A DNA stretch of 64,000 nt from Candidatus Latescibacterota bacterium (GCA_022827835.1 JAJEIO010000051.1:1-64000), one strand, 5' to 3'. Shown: positions 17,501 through 25,147, counted from the first letter of the stretch. A program made the numbers and translations. The notes: generated from the letters alone by a model not told the origin.

Positions 17501-17853
17501 TTGGCCAAGGCGTCATTGGATTTGGCCGTCGCCCCCCCAGAGACGAGATCGCCGTTAGCGCGGACCAAATCAGGATAGGTGAAATCGACAGCCGTCGGGG
17601 CCACGTTGATATTGCGGCGAAAGAAAGTCGGCCGCAGCCCATCGGCATCAACTCGGAAAATGTCCGCATCGCGGATTGGCACATTCAATTGGGAGACCAA
17701 GTCATTCTGATAAATCCAGTTTTCCCAGTGCGAGGCCCGATCCACGCGGATCGAGCTACCGAAAAGCCGATAGGCATCCGTTTGAGCCAGACAGAAACTA
17801 GGCAGAAATAGTACTGCGAAGAGAGCCATCTTCCGCTTTAGCAGCCGTTTCAT
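14518..17853 (-). CDS. Giant secreted protein with discoidin-like modules and FlgD-like C-terminal domain
   Basis: 1111 residues. It has a signal peptide (MALFAVLFLPSFCLAQ). Discoidin-like modules are suggested by NIIDGDLSTFWEPD...WEIEVDLGR (about 115-170) and by NLSTDGLYDSEW...WYDLGAVFWVDNVSVV (about 405-450). There is a double calcium loop (DDDGDGVTDED, DNDGDGLIDEDG; about 690-715) and a C-terminal FlgD/gliding-type domain (TPNGDGINDEL, FVWDGRN, PPGIYLCQIK, ending HVAY). A motif of the form YxALPxxxRGxIxY occurs twice. It is a paralogue of the neighbour at 17890-20370. Probably displayed on the surface; the ligand is unknown. Start ATG 17853 follows an A/G-rich ribosome site (GAAAGGAAAT). 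Confidence 0.85.
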   Translation of the reverse strand: MKRLLKRKMALFAVLFLPSFCLAQTDAYRLFGSSIRVDRASHWENWIYQNDLVSQLNVPIRDADIFRVDADGLRPTFFRRNINVAPTAVDFTYPDLVRANGDLVSGGATAKSNDALANNIIDGDLSTFWEPDTPADFGSRLTRPGDFHLDGLRDWEIEVDLGRLVFADSLTIIFPAGQFEDEFLGEPVKAFVLFASMGERFPFPLGNNLKFSVVGQVSTGFVAGKLAQCVRDESAGYAGETRCEGGGGGETGEVTLVPMPGTEGRYVQMTFPLLPLDRADWDLDGRPDINGAFIHYVRIKITDSDLWRDAFLGTGEEARLAYEALPQEQRGAIVYQRQTAGGLLVELQNDDNLTAAEKYQALPEEKRGPILYYSKEVPRIAEVQVWAKGDNYALQPEKRGGASFENGGLGAPNLSTDGLYDSEWVANTWSPVYLKGTAWYDLGAVFWVDNVSVVNKRINQSHQGAFLGPDILVSDGTLLKPVSMDDREDFPQLEESLKWDNIISEEHVDNHGPVVRIFRETFPWRKIRFLQIRDIDVTGNQSGRYGALATLAEIQLYGEGYPVSVWAYSPPITLTDSRGNFIRKTLPRIAWEGDVIVRETDPLTGQASERIEPLDLHPDVRLQVQTRTSDQTDTNFTYYQVVTVAGNEEREEVTKEVYDEIALEWTAWEIWQTLPASQKHASRTDDDGDGVTDEDPIDLIDNDGDGLIDEDGRKLRRAPRSSFDKDGELAFVGWSEWSDSYLPTNGVNEATITSPNPRKFVQVRVNLSSEDPFKTARIRSLRIELAPPLSLELAGELALLTDEGATRVPTDLSVQTSDYTPPRNIDPLASQQFAYFIRAAEPDPTDATVRDGFNEVLVVAPRGAHLTGVRLGQVAIAQTPSLLNPEEVLTSATTTKFDRAFVLDDDGVLRDADGEILERMATGADSIWVRFPFSLNTDLSAGQHALIEVQFESQSFREGIEFASFVRSSDSEEGVFQRVDTADKDATELVDSSTAQVSLMALPGSLIQDVVLSPVFTPNGDGINDELLVHFVLLKVQEERPLDVAFYDLGGRLVGQGQGSAVGGKVGTQAFVWDGRNMAGQLVPPGIYLCQIKLEADDQANKLTRLVHVAY

Positions 17854-17889
17854 AGCATTTCCTTTCTTTCCGCGCTTTATAGCCTAAAG

Positions 17890-20370
17890 CTAATACGCTA
17901 CGGAAATGATGCGCGTCTGGGCCTCACCTGCATGATCAGCGTCGGTCGAAATGCGCAATAGGTATAGCCCCGGAGGCACGACCTGTCCAGCATCGTCGCG
18001 GCCATCCCACTGCTGCGAATATCCCCCCGACGATAGCTGGCGCTCAATGAGACGCCTGCGCCGACCGTTCAAATCGAATATCTCCAGATATACTGGCTTC
18101 GGCGTTAGCAATCGCTGGACGTCAAAAGTCACGACTACTTCGTCGTTGACGTCGTCGCCATTGGGCGTAAAAGGATTGGGCACGACCTTGAAATTGGTCA
18201 CTAGATTCTCGCTCTGCGCTGAAATATCGGCGATCACCGCTAGGGAATTGCGATCTGAGAGCTGGTCCGTCGCCGCGAAATCCACTACGTCATTGTCCTC
18301 CACCCGCTGTGGCAAGAAAATGGCCAGCGTATCGAGCGTACTCTCATTACCCCCAAGCGCCAAAATGCCGCTACTGGTAAAGCGTCGCTCTGCTTCTGCA
18401 CCTAAAGTGTCTAAGAATACATTGGCAGCGAAGTTGGTGCGGAAATCGATGACCCGGCCCTGAAAGCGGACCTTTACCAATGCGTTGCGGACTTGATCTT
18501 CCTCAGCTGGGCCTATGGTTGGAAAACCAACGACGAACTGATCATCGGCAACGTACAATTCTCGAAACTGTCCCTCGCCTATCTCGCCTTCGTCATCCAC
18601 TCGCTCCAAGTCCAAGAACTCTCCGTCGCCTAGATCCACTTCCACCCCCTCAATGGCTTCCGCACGCGCTGGCGTAAAAACCTGCAAGCGGTTGAACCCA
18701 TTGTTCTCAGCCCCTAGTCCAGCGTTGAGGACCAGCACAAAGGAGGTATCGCGGCCAGCAATCACATCCACGGCCGGAGCAATCTCGCCGAAGACCTGAT
18801 CCGTAATCTGTGGAGCAGAGTATTCAAAACGCAAATTGCTAATAATCGTAGCTGCCGCAGGATTTTCACTCAGAAACTCAACCTCAATCTGAATGAAGGG
18901 CCGACCACTCGGCGCATTGATCAACTGGCCATTGTTGGCCAACTGAACACCACTCCAGAACTCGAGATCGGGCTCAACATGGCGCCGCTCATTGCCCGGC
19001 AGAGCCTTGTACTCAGCGCGAGTCAGGCGGACTCGCGCTCGGTCTTCGGGCAAGGCAGCACTGAAGATCTCACGGGCCTCCAGATTGAAAGCCTCATCGT
19101 TTAGGTCCACTTCTTGGCCGAAGGTCTTGGAGCCAAGCCGTTGGTCGGTGATGCTCGCCCCTTCCTCTTTCCACTCCACCGAGCGCTCGAATTTGTTGAC
19201 GCGAAAAAGCACCTCTGGCTCGGGATTGACGCCTGTCTGTACACGCACGATAGCGCGCGACCCGTTGGGATCGCCAATTTTTCGCTCGTCCCAGAAAATC
19301 CTCCCCAAGGTCGCTGGGGGCAGCGGTAGTGCATTGGAAGTATAAACCGCTTCAGGCACAAAGCCGTCGGCTAAAAACTCCATTTCAGCTAAATCGTAAT
19401 CCAGCGGAGTCTGAAAATCAAAGCGAGCATAGCGCATGTAAGCCTGCGGCTCAAAGGCCACGGCAATGGTGTCTTCCAGATTGACTGGTGCGCTCGCCTC
19501 GGGAACGAAGGTCGGAAAAGTCGAGGCTATCTTAGTAAACCTAGGGAACGCCAACTGCCCAACACTCGGATCGTCGAGACTAAGACCGGCGATCACTTTC
19601 TCAGTCCCAGGCAGGCCCCTATAAAAGGTATAAGCGGAAACGCGCGAAGGCTCTTCAAGACTGGGATAGAGGCGGAACAAGCGGATTGGAAAGTAGCGTC
19701 CTAAGTCGATATAGAGAATCCATTGCTGTTTGACATCCTGCCCAACTCGGTCGATGCGCTCAAAATGGGTCAGTGGATCGCCATCGAAAACGTGCCATAA
19801 ACCCTCCTGGAGTCGCTGGTCAGTCAAAGCCCTTTCAAAAATGCCGAGAGGCGTGAGGTTTAGTCCCTTATTGTACTTGTCGCCGCTGGGAGGGCGGGGG
19901 AAGGACTCGGCCACGTTGATCATGGCCTCAATCTCGGTAATGCCAGCCCGACGCAATAACTGGACGGCCTCTAAGCTACGCGGAAAGGAACTCCAACGAG
20001 AAATCAAGACCGTGCCCGCCTTTACGGTCGTACCATCTTCAAGTTCGATATCAGTCGGTGCTACTACATCGGCTCTGGTTACATTAAGCGAGAAGGCAAA
20101 GAGGCTGGAATCGGTCGCTGCATCCACTTTGGCGGCGGTTAATGCGAGAGGAATTTCGGGAACGGGAACTACACGCGATGGGGTAATAGGCCCAATGCCA
20201 TTTTCATAGCTTTCAAGGTCTATTACTTCAATGAAGCGATTTTCTGAAAGCGGCCCCTGCTTAGCATCAATCCAAGTTGTATTGCCTGGAATAGCGAACA
20301 GCCGCAACTCCGCAGCAGCATTTACCCAACCGCCCAAAACCAACGCGGCGACACAAATCCCAATTCTCAT
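17890..20370 (-). CDS. Large secreted protein with discoidin-like module and FlgD-like C-terminal domain
   Basis: 826 residues. It has a signal peptide (ICVAALVLGGWVNAAAE). A discoidin-like region lies near residues 180-230 (GLWHVFDGDPLTHFERID ... WILYIDLGRYFPIRLFRLY). Further on are a LTRAEYKALPGNER segment shared in form with the neighbour, beta-rich stretches, and the C-terminal domain TPNGDDVNDEV, WDGRDDAGQVVPPGLYLLRIS, ending SVAY. It is the first gene of a minus-strand pair with its paralogue (36 bases between them). The start follows GGGGAG. Likely a surface or matrix protein. An intergenic hairpin at 20508-20552 separates it from the CBM9-like gene. Confidence 0.85.
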   Translation of the reverse strand: MRIGICVAALVLGGWVNAAAELRLFAIPGNTTWIDAKQGPLSENRFIEVIDLESYENGIGPITPSRVVPVPEIPLALTAAKVDAATDSSLFAFSLNVTRADVVAPTDIELEDGTTVKAGTVLISRWSSFPRSLEAVQLLRRAGITEIEAMINVAESFPRPPSGDKYNKGLNLTPLGIFERALTDQRLQEGLWHVFDGDPLTHFERIDRVGQDVKQQWILYIDLGRYFPIRLFRLYPSLEEPSRVSAYTFYRGLPGTEKVIAGLSLDDPSVGQLAFPRFTKIASTFPTFVPEASAPVNLEDTIAVAFEPQAYMRYARFDFQTPLDYDLAEMEFLADGFVPEAVYTSNALPLPPATLGRIFWDERKIGDPNGSRAIVRVQTGVNPEPEVLFRVNKFERSVEWKEEGASITDQRLGSKTFGQEVDLNDEAFNLEAREIFSAALPEDRARVRLTRAEYKALPGNERRHVEPDLEFWSGVQLANNGQLINAPSGRPFIQIEVEFLSENPAAATIISNLRFEYSAPQITDQVFGEIAPAVDVIAGRDTSFVLVLNAGLGAENNGFNRLQVFTPARAEAIEGVEVDLGDGEFLDLERVDDEGEIGEGQFRELYVADDQFVVGFPTIGPAEEDQVRNALVKVRFQGRVIDFRTNFAANVFLDTLGAEAERRFTSSGILALGGNESTLDTLAIFLPQRVEDNDVVDFAATDQLSDRNSLAVIADISAQSENLVTNFKVVPNPFTPNGDDVNDEVVVTFDVQRLLTPKPVYLEIFDLNGRRRRLIERQLSSGGYSQQWDGRDDAGQVVPPGLYLLRISTDADHAGEAQTRIISVAY

Positions 20371-20507
20371 TCCGTTACTCCCCGGTAGAATTTGCGCTGC
20401 CTAGGTCTTAGCATGGCAAACCAAGAGCGAGGTATTATGACGCGAGGAAGGTGGCTACCTAATGTTATGCGATAGCCATAAGATTAAGAGATATGTACGA
20501 GTAAGAT

Positions 20508-20552
20508 AATTGTTAAGGAGAGGAGGAAGTATTCCCCCTCTCCTTAACAATT
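20508..20552 (-). terminator. Long hairpin between the CBM9-like gene and the giant surface-protein gene
   Basis: A perfect 16-bp stem (20508-20523 with 20537-20552, arm AATTGTTAAGGAGAGG). The loop can add GGAA/TTCC (20525-20528 with 20532-20535). It lies 25 bases past the stop of the gene ending at 20578. The minus-strand 3' flank is A/T-rich but has no long T run, so the exact mechanism is open. The rest of the 207-base gap holds nothing else I can name. Confidence 0.6.
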
Positions 20553-20577
20553 TAGGAAAACAGCGGGACGCTACTGT

Positions 20578-21480
20578 TTACTTAAGCGAGGCCTTGATGC
20601 GCCCCCAAGAGTCTTCTTCGACCGCCGTGCCATCGCCACCTACGCCGACCAAGCGACCATCGACGAAGCGCTCGGCAAAGCGCCAAGTCGCTGCCTGACC
20701 AGACAAGGTGTGAAAAGCGCGGTAATCACTCGGACCCTCATCCATGTCTTGAGCCGAAATCTGGAAACCAATGATCTTGCCATCGAACAACGGCGAAGCT
20801 ACGCTGTCGTCTGGGCTGTTCCAGATTAGGTCGTCGAAAGGCGTGACGAAGAACTCAATGATTGTGGTCGTCGGCCCGTCGCCGGTCGAACCGCCGCCAC
20901 CATCAGCGTAGGGCAGCGCGTTGACCCACTCGGTGCCTTTGCCCAGATAGCCGACGTGGCGGCCGTCAGGAGTATCACCGATAGCCACGTACTGCTGAGC
21001 CGTGCGGTTGTTATTCAGGTCCTTCTCTTCGTCGGTCCAGTTCTCATCGGCCGAACCAGTGTAATCGCCACCAGTATGGTCGCCATCAAGCATGAACTCA
21101 ATGGCATCTTGCCTCCACAGGCTACCCAAGTCACCGCCAGCGTACTCGTTGATGTAGATGTTGTCGATGCGCTCCATGCCCATCCAGATGGTACCGGCAT
21201 TGCCATTCCAAGCCAGCCAAATGCGATAGTCTAGGTCCGCTGGATCGTACTGGGCACCGTCGCCCACGGTCGGATCCTGAAAGAAATCAGTAGTGACCAA
21301 CTGTGCATCACCAACTACATCTTCCCAGTCGGCTATGCTGGCATCGCGTAGGTCGATATCGGCCAGATCAGCTTCGGGTAGCTCAAAGAGCAGGTAAACC
21401 TGTTCGCCAATATGCGCACTGGCACCGCTCGTCAGGCCCAATATTAGGCCCATAGAGAGGAAGCTGTATAGACGTTTCAT
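20578..21480 (-). CDS. Exported CBM9-like (DOMON-fold) protein with a C-terminal SWGRIK tag
   Basis: 300 residues with a signal peptide (MKRLYSFLSMGLILGLTSGASA). Features recall the CBM9-like sugar-binding domain of exported proteins: DLDYRIWLAWNGNAGTIWMG, WRQDAIEFMLDGDHTGG and TTTIIEFFVTPFDDL. The last residues, VEEDSWGRIKASLK, resemble the end of the unrelated protein at 27053-27508 (VDESTWGKVKDLFK). The start is ATG 21480 after AAAGGAG. Upstream lie a good promoter (21685-21713) and a roughly 190-base leader that can fold into a three-way junction, so expression may be controlled by RNA structure. The actual ligand is unknown; CBM9-like is inferred from wording, not proven. Confidence 0.8.
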   Translation of the reverse strand: MKRLYSFLSMGLILGLTSGASAHIGEQVYLLFELPEADLADIDLRDASIADWEDVVGDAQLVTTDFFQDPTVGDGAQYDPADLDYRIWLAWNGNAGTIWMGMERIDNIYINEYAGGDLGSLWRQDAIEFMLDGDHTGGDYTGSADENWTDEEKDLNNNRTAQQYVAIGDTPDGRHVGYLGKGTEWVNALPYADGGGGSTGDGPTTTIIEFFVTPFDDLIWNSPDDSVASPLFDGKIIGFQISAQDMDEGPSDYRAFHTLSGQAATWRFAERFVDGRLVGVGGDGTAVEEDSWGRIKASLK

Positions 21481-21487
21481 AACTGCG

Positions 21488-21591
21488 ACTCCTTTCCCTT
21501 ATCGGGAGTGTGGTGGTTTAGGGCAGAGACCTCTTCGGCTACGATCTCCATCGTAGCCACGGACTATAGCTTGTTGCCTCCGTAGGTCTGC
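21488..21591 (-). promoter_or_regulatory. Structured 5' leader of the CBM9-like gene: three-way junction plus Shine-Dalgarno-hiding hairpin
   Basis: Read on the minus strand. P1 pairs 584-591 with 523-532 (GCAGACCU with AGGUCUCUGC, a two-base bulge). P2 pairs 579-583 with 559-563 (ACGGA with UCCGU). P3 pairs 550-558 with 537-545 (GGCUACGAU with AUCGUAGCC). All numbers are offsets from 21000. The helices abut with joints of 0, 0 and 4 bases. Downstream, ACUCC (21505-21509) can pair with GGAGU (21488-21492), which contains the ribosome site. The alternative UCCC (21504-21507) with GGGA (21495-21498) would free it. This is the layout of a translational riboswitch, but I recognise no known class. 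Confidence 0.5.
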
Positions 21592-21684
21592 TTTCCCCGC
21601 GTAGAAAATTATGCCCACTGACAATCAACATCCGATCTTTCCTGACAAATCGGAAGCCGCTGTAGAGGGCTTTTAGATCGGTGC

Positions 21685-21713
21685 AATATAGGAAATTTTT
21701 CTCTGTGCTGCAA
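21685..21713 (-). promoter_or_regulatory. Sigma-70-like promoter of the CBM9-like gene
   Basis: On the minus strand, TTGCAG (21708-21713), a 17-base spacer and TATATT (21685-21690). Transcription would start near 21678, giving a leader of about 198 bases before ATG 21480. The 303-base gap 21481-21783 thus holds this promoter, the structured leader and a further small inverted repeat (TCCGAT 21631-21636 with ATCGGA 21649-21654). I see no gene in it. Confidence 0.6.
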
Positions 21714-21783
21714 GTGTTTATTGCCGTGTCTAGCCCGTCGTCATACCTCCGATGAGAAACCATCGGTCCGTACCAAGACATAC

Positions 21784-22704
21784 TTATTGAGAATCTCCGG
21801 CACCAGCATCATCGTCAGCACTATCGCTAGCGCTATCGGCGGTGTCGTCAGCACTGTCTTCAGCGCTTTCTTCGTCCTTATCTTGCCGAAAGCGAATATG
21901 CTTCACATCGTGCATACCAATCGCAAATGGACTCGAACCCACGACGCCCGTAAAGGTCCGGTTGACGCGCTCGAAATAGCTCTTGTCGGTCTCGCCCGAA
22001 AGGCGCACTAGGCTCGCCTCGACCGTGCCCATAACGGTTTTTCCCGACCAATAGGTCGCCGTTATCGGCCTGAACTCGTCACCCGTCCCGCCGTCTTCAA
22101 AGTCAATCCGCGCCACCTTGTCTAAGGGAATAAAGCGCTTGTTGCGGCCCCTGAAAAAGTCGAGCCGCTGCTTGCCGTGATAGCGCAAATTTTTCACCTC
22201 AAAGCGCCTGCCGTCCATAGTGATGATCGTGGCCTTGAGAATTTTTTCCTCGGGCGGCTCCTCGCCGACGGGGTGGCGCAAGACAATCTCTTGCACATCG
22301 CTGGCGAGAATGAAAAACGGCCCCAGTTCGGTCACCCCAGAGAATCGACGCCCGCTACTCCCACCGCCAACCGCATCTTGGTGAGGCGAAGCAGAGCCAC
22401 CCGTCACCATCAAGCCCGCTTCTTGAACACCGTTCCGGAACACAAGCACGACGCGCTGTTCCTCGTCGCTGCGTTCTCCTTCAAAGCGCAACCGATCTAC
22501 CTTAACCAGTTCCACCAACCGACGCTGCCCTTGGACGTAGATTTCCAAATCCTGACGCCCCTGAAAGGTGAACTTATCTACTTGGTGCTGGTTTCCATAG
22601 CGATCGATGACGGTCGCCTTGAGTGCAGAAGTAGCAGCTCCACTGGCCGATACCCATAGCGCGGCCAAGAGTGCAATTCCACCCCATAGTATTTTGCGCT
22701 TCAT
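21784..22704 (-). CDS. Exported protein made of two tandem repeats of an unknown domain, with acidic tail
   Basis: 306 residues with a signal peptide (ILWGGIALLAALWVSASGAA). The body holds the same module twice. First copy: LKATVIDRYGNQHQVDKFTFQGRQ ... LVELVKVDRLRFEG ... FILASDVQEIVLRH, residues about 28-150 (quoted in parts). Second copy: LKATIITMDGRRFEVKNLRYHGK ... FIPLDKVARIDFED ... FAIGMHDVKHIRFR, about 158-275. The last 30 or so residues are nearly all Asp, Glu, Ser and Ala. I do not recognise the family. The module ends in beta strands with a 'DV..I..R' pattern. The ribosome site is GGAG before ATG 22704. A lipoprotein gene lies just upstream. Confidence 0.8.
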   Translation of the reverse strand: MKRKILWGGIALLAALWVSASGAATSALKATVIDRYGNQHQVDKFTFQGRQDLEIYVQGQRRLVELVKVDRLRFEGERSDEEQRVVLVFRNGVQEAGLMVTGGSASPHQDAVGGGSSGRRFSGVTELGPFFILASDVQEIVLRHPVGEEPPEEKILKATIITMDGRRFEVKNLRYHGKQRLDFFRGRNKRFIPLDKVARIDFEDGGTGDEFRPITATYWSGKTVMGTVEASLVRLSGETDKSYFERVNRTFTGVVGSSPFAIGMHDVKHIRFRQDKDEESAEDSADDTADSASDSADDDAGAGDSQ

Positions 22705-22731
22705 GGCATTACTCCACGATAAGCGATCAGC

Positions 22732-23427
22732 CTAAGGCTGTGCGTCCCCTTCGCCCCCGCTTTCGCCCGGTTGTGCCGGCGAGGGAGGCGGTCCGATGAG
22801 AATGTTCTGGGTCTGTCCCATGCTTATTTGTACGGGCCTGATTTCGTCCAAACCAGTGGGAGAATTTTCAATCCGCACTTTGTACTCGCCCACTGGCATG
22901 ATAAAGTAGCGCACTTCTGTCGAGGTCATGCCTCGACCCAGCATAGTCCGCAAATTGTAGTCAAAAATTAGGAACGGCACCTGACTGCGGCCCTGCGCAT
23001 CAGAAAAAATGACCTGAAAGCGCCCGATGGGTATGGTCGCGTACATTTCCTGTCCCATTAGGACTTCGACTTCCTTCTCGACGCTGTCGTCGATATCCGT
23101 ATTGACCACAACTGTGTATCTGCCAGGGTCGAGGTCGACAAATTGCGGCAGAGAGCGGTAGCCGGTCTCGTATCCTATGGGCGAACTCGCAGCCATGCGC
23201 GGCGATTCCGAGTGAACTTCCTCGCCAGTCTCTCCGTCGAGGACATAATAATTGACTTCGTTGATCCCGCCCGTCTCCAACATGAGCCGACCCTTGCCCT
23301 CGGGAATGGGCGGCAGACCATAACCGCCTCCTCCGCTGCCCCCGGTGGTGGCACAGCCAGCCACAACGGCTGCTATACCGACCAGAAACCACTTTCGCAC
23401 CTGTGTGTATTCGATTTTCGACGCCAT
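22732..23427 (-). CDS. Lipoprotein with PEGA-like beta repeats, function unknown
   Basis: 231 residues from ATG 23427, chosen because AAGGAGGG lies 5 bases upstream and the signal RKWFLVGIAAVVAGCATTGG follows with lipobox VAGC. After a glycine-rich linker there are two similar beta-strand blocks: DLDPGRYTVVVNTDID...EVLMGQEMYATIPIG, and MPVGEYKVRIENSPTG...QISMGQTQNILIG. This is the 'G.Y.V.V...' pattern of PEGA-like surface domains. The C-terminus is rich in Pro, Gly and Glu. It is probably on the periplasmic or outer face and possibly contacts the products of the neighbouring exported-protein genes. The first gene after the GT39-like gene; the 109-base gap between is A/T-rich. Confidence 0.75.
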   Translation of the reverse strand: MASKIEYTQVRKWFLVGIAAVVAGCATTGGSGGGGYGLPPIPEGKGRLMLETGGINEVNYYVLDGETGEEVHSESPRMAASSPIGYETGYRSLPQFVDLDPGRYTVVVNTDIDDSVEKEVEVLMGQEMYATIPIGRFQVIFSDAQGRSQVPFLIFDYNLRTMLGRGMTSTEVRYFIMPVGEYKVRIENSPTGLDEIRPVQISMGQTQNILIGPPPSPAQPGESGGEGDAQP

Positions 23428-23483
23428 CTTTCCCTCCTTGGAACGAGCTGTAGAAAACGGACACCTACCTAAGAGCCAAAATT

Positions 23484-23502
23484 TAAACATTTTTGAATGT
23501 TT
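23484..23502 (-). terminator. Weak A/T hairpin after the GT39-like gene
   Basis: AAACATT (23485-23491) pairs with AATGTTT (23496-23502) around a 4-base loop. On the minus strand AAATTTT follows. It lies 35 bases past the stop of the gene ending at 23537. The stem is all A/T but for one pair, so it could equally be a protein-binding palindrome in the promoter region of the next gene. Confidence 0.3.
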
Positions 23503-23536
23503 ATGTATATATATATAGGCCCTCGGCCGCTGTCAA

Positions 23537-25147
23537 CTACTCGCCGCGACTCGCGAGAGATACGAGGATGAAGTGCCGATCCTGTCTTGGCTGCCGACCG
23601 ACGAAGTGCATAAATTCTGCTTCGTCGTGCCACTGGCGCGGGTGCGCCGAAGGGATCGTCACGCCTCGGCGCAATAAATCTTGCCAAAAAGACTCGTTTC
23701 CCACAACAAAACCAGCCGCTACGAGGAAATAGTCTGCGCCCTCGGCCGCGAGACTGTCGAGCCGATCGGGCGCAAATTCGTCCGGGGTTATTTGCCATCC
23801 CTTGCGATGGCAGTAGTAGAGCAAGGTTGGGCTTTGCGACCGGTGCGGTACCCCGGTGTTTTCGTCCTCGTCGCCGATGACCAACAGCGCATCCTGCGGC
23901 AACTTGGCGTCGAGTATCCGACCCACCAAGTGGCAACTTTGATAGTAGTTGTGCCAATTGTTGGGCTGCGCGTAATACGGCCTAACCGCCCAAGCACTGT
24001 AAGCGGCGACCCCGACGATCAGGGAACATATTAACACGACGCGCCAGTAGTGTGACCAGTTCCGTGCGAATCGACACCATCCCGCCGCTGCGGCATCTGC
24101 CCCAATAATGGCCTCGAGCACCCGTCCAGCTAGAAGGGCCCCAACTGGAGCAAAGGGTAGTTGGTAGTAATGTAGCCTGCGATTGCCCTCAGGGACGACA
24201 AAGACATAGAGCACCAGCCCTCCCATCCACACCCAGAGCGTCCACTCGCGCCGCTGGTTAGGCGCTAGGGCGAGTCCAGCCAAAACTAGGATCGCCCCCG
24301 CAGGCGTATAGACGCTGTGCCAGAATCGCTCCAAGAGCGTCACGTAAAAATCAGCCGTAAAAAGTAGGCTGCGATCCCACTTGTCATAGCCGTAGCGATT
24401 CCAGATACCAAATGTCAGGCCGGTCTCCTCAAAGAGCAGGCTGGCGTGCCAGTACCAGAGCACGGCGGGTGCCAAGGCTAGCACGAGATAGAGCCAAAGC
24501 ACAGGCTTGAAGGCGAAGCGCCAACCCCAGCGCAGCCAAGCTAAGGCGACCAGCGGGAAACCGAGATAGAGGGTAGGTATTTTGACGAGAAAACACAGGG
24601 CGGCCAACAGAACAGCCAGCGCGAAGTCCCATCGGCGACTGCTGTCAATCCACCGCGCAAAAGCCCAAAGCGACCCCACGCTCAAAAGGATCATCAGCGC
24701 CTCGGGCATAAAGGTGCGCCCGTAGTAGATGCTCATGGGAAAAAGCAAATAGAGCAGAGCAGCTAATAGCGCGCCCAGCCACCCTAGGCCCAATCGCAAG
24801 CCCAGCCAATAGAGCAGCGCCGCCGCCGCTATCGAACACAGCGCCGCCACGAGCCGCCCGAGCCACTCATAGGAACCCTCGGCAGCGGCGTAAAGCAGGG
24901 CAACGACGAAGGGGTATAGCGGAAAATTCGTCTCCACGTACCCAGGGGTGGTGCCGCGCCAATCGACGCGAGGATAGAAGAGCGAATACCCTTCTTCGTA
25001 AAAATTGCGGGCTATAGCGGCCGTATCCGTCTGACGCCAAGCCTGCTTGTCGATCAGGGGATCTTGCAGGTTTACAAGCCGTAGGGCCAGCCCCAGGGCG
25101 AGGACGATATAAAGATAAAAAGCGCCCTTAGCCCCCTTCGTTTGCAT
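23537..25147 (-). CDS. GT39/ArnT-like membrane glycosyltransferase
   Basis: 536 residues with about ten hydrophobic segments. The N-terminal part has the GT39/PMT-type first loop after the first membrane helix (LIDKQAWRQTDTAAIARNF), followed by GYVETNFPLYPFVVAL and PMSIYYGRTFMPEALM. These sequences are typical of polyprenyl-phosphate-sugar-dependent transferases that modify lipids or proteins outside the inner membrane. It lacks the TPR extension of the relative at 364-2463. It lies 7 bases after the PD40 lipoprotein gene, so the two are probably co-transcribed. The sugar donor and acceptor are not shown by the sequence. Confidence 0.85.
   Translation of the reverse strand: MQTKGAKGAFYLYIVLALGLALRLVNLQDPLIDKQAWRQTDTAAIARNFYEEGYSLFYPRVDWRGTTPGYVETNFPLYPFVVALLYAAAEGSYEWLGRLVAALCSIAAAALLYWLGLRLGLGWLGALLAALLYLLFPMSIYYGRTFMPEALMILLSVGSLWAFARWIDSSRRWDFALAVLLAALCFLVKIPTLYLGFPLVALAWLRWGWRFAFKPVLWLYLVLALAPAVLWYWHASLLFEETGLTFGIWNRYGYDKWDRSLLFTADFYVTLLERFWHSVYTPAGAILVLAGLALAPNQRREWTLWVWMGGLVLYVFVVPEGNRRLHYYQLPFAPVGALLAGRVLEAIIGADAAAAGWCRFARNWSHYWRVVLICSLIVGVAAYSAWAVRPYYAQPNNWHNYYQSCHLVGRILDAKLPQDALLVIGDEDENTGVPHRSQSPTLLYYCHRKGWQITPDEFAPDRLDSLAAEGADYFLVAAGFVVGNESFWQDLLRRGVTIPSAHPRQWHDEAEFMHFVGRQPRQDRHFILVSLASRGE

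Noticed and set aside
16969..17811. 280-codon plus-strand open frame inside the giant secreted protein gene
   Set aside because: Antisense to a gene with signal peptide and recognised domains; no ribosome site.
14518..20370. Claim that the cell has a type IX secretion system
   Set aside because: The C-terminal domains suggest it, but no Por, Gld or Sov gene is in the window, so it stays a hypothesis.
21488..21591. Assignment of the leader to the c-di-GMP-I (GEMM) riboswitch class
   Set aside because: Only short stretches such as CCUAAACC resemble a GEMM example; the conserved GCAAAGCC core and tetraloop receptor are missing.
21539..21781. 80-codon minus-strand open frame between the CBM9-like gene and the tandem-domain protein gene
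   Set aside because: It covers the predicted promoter and structured leader, has no ribosome site and its peptide looks like no protein.
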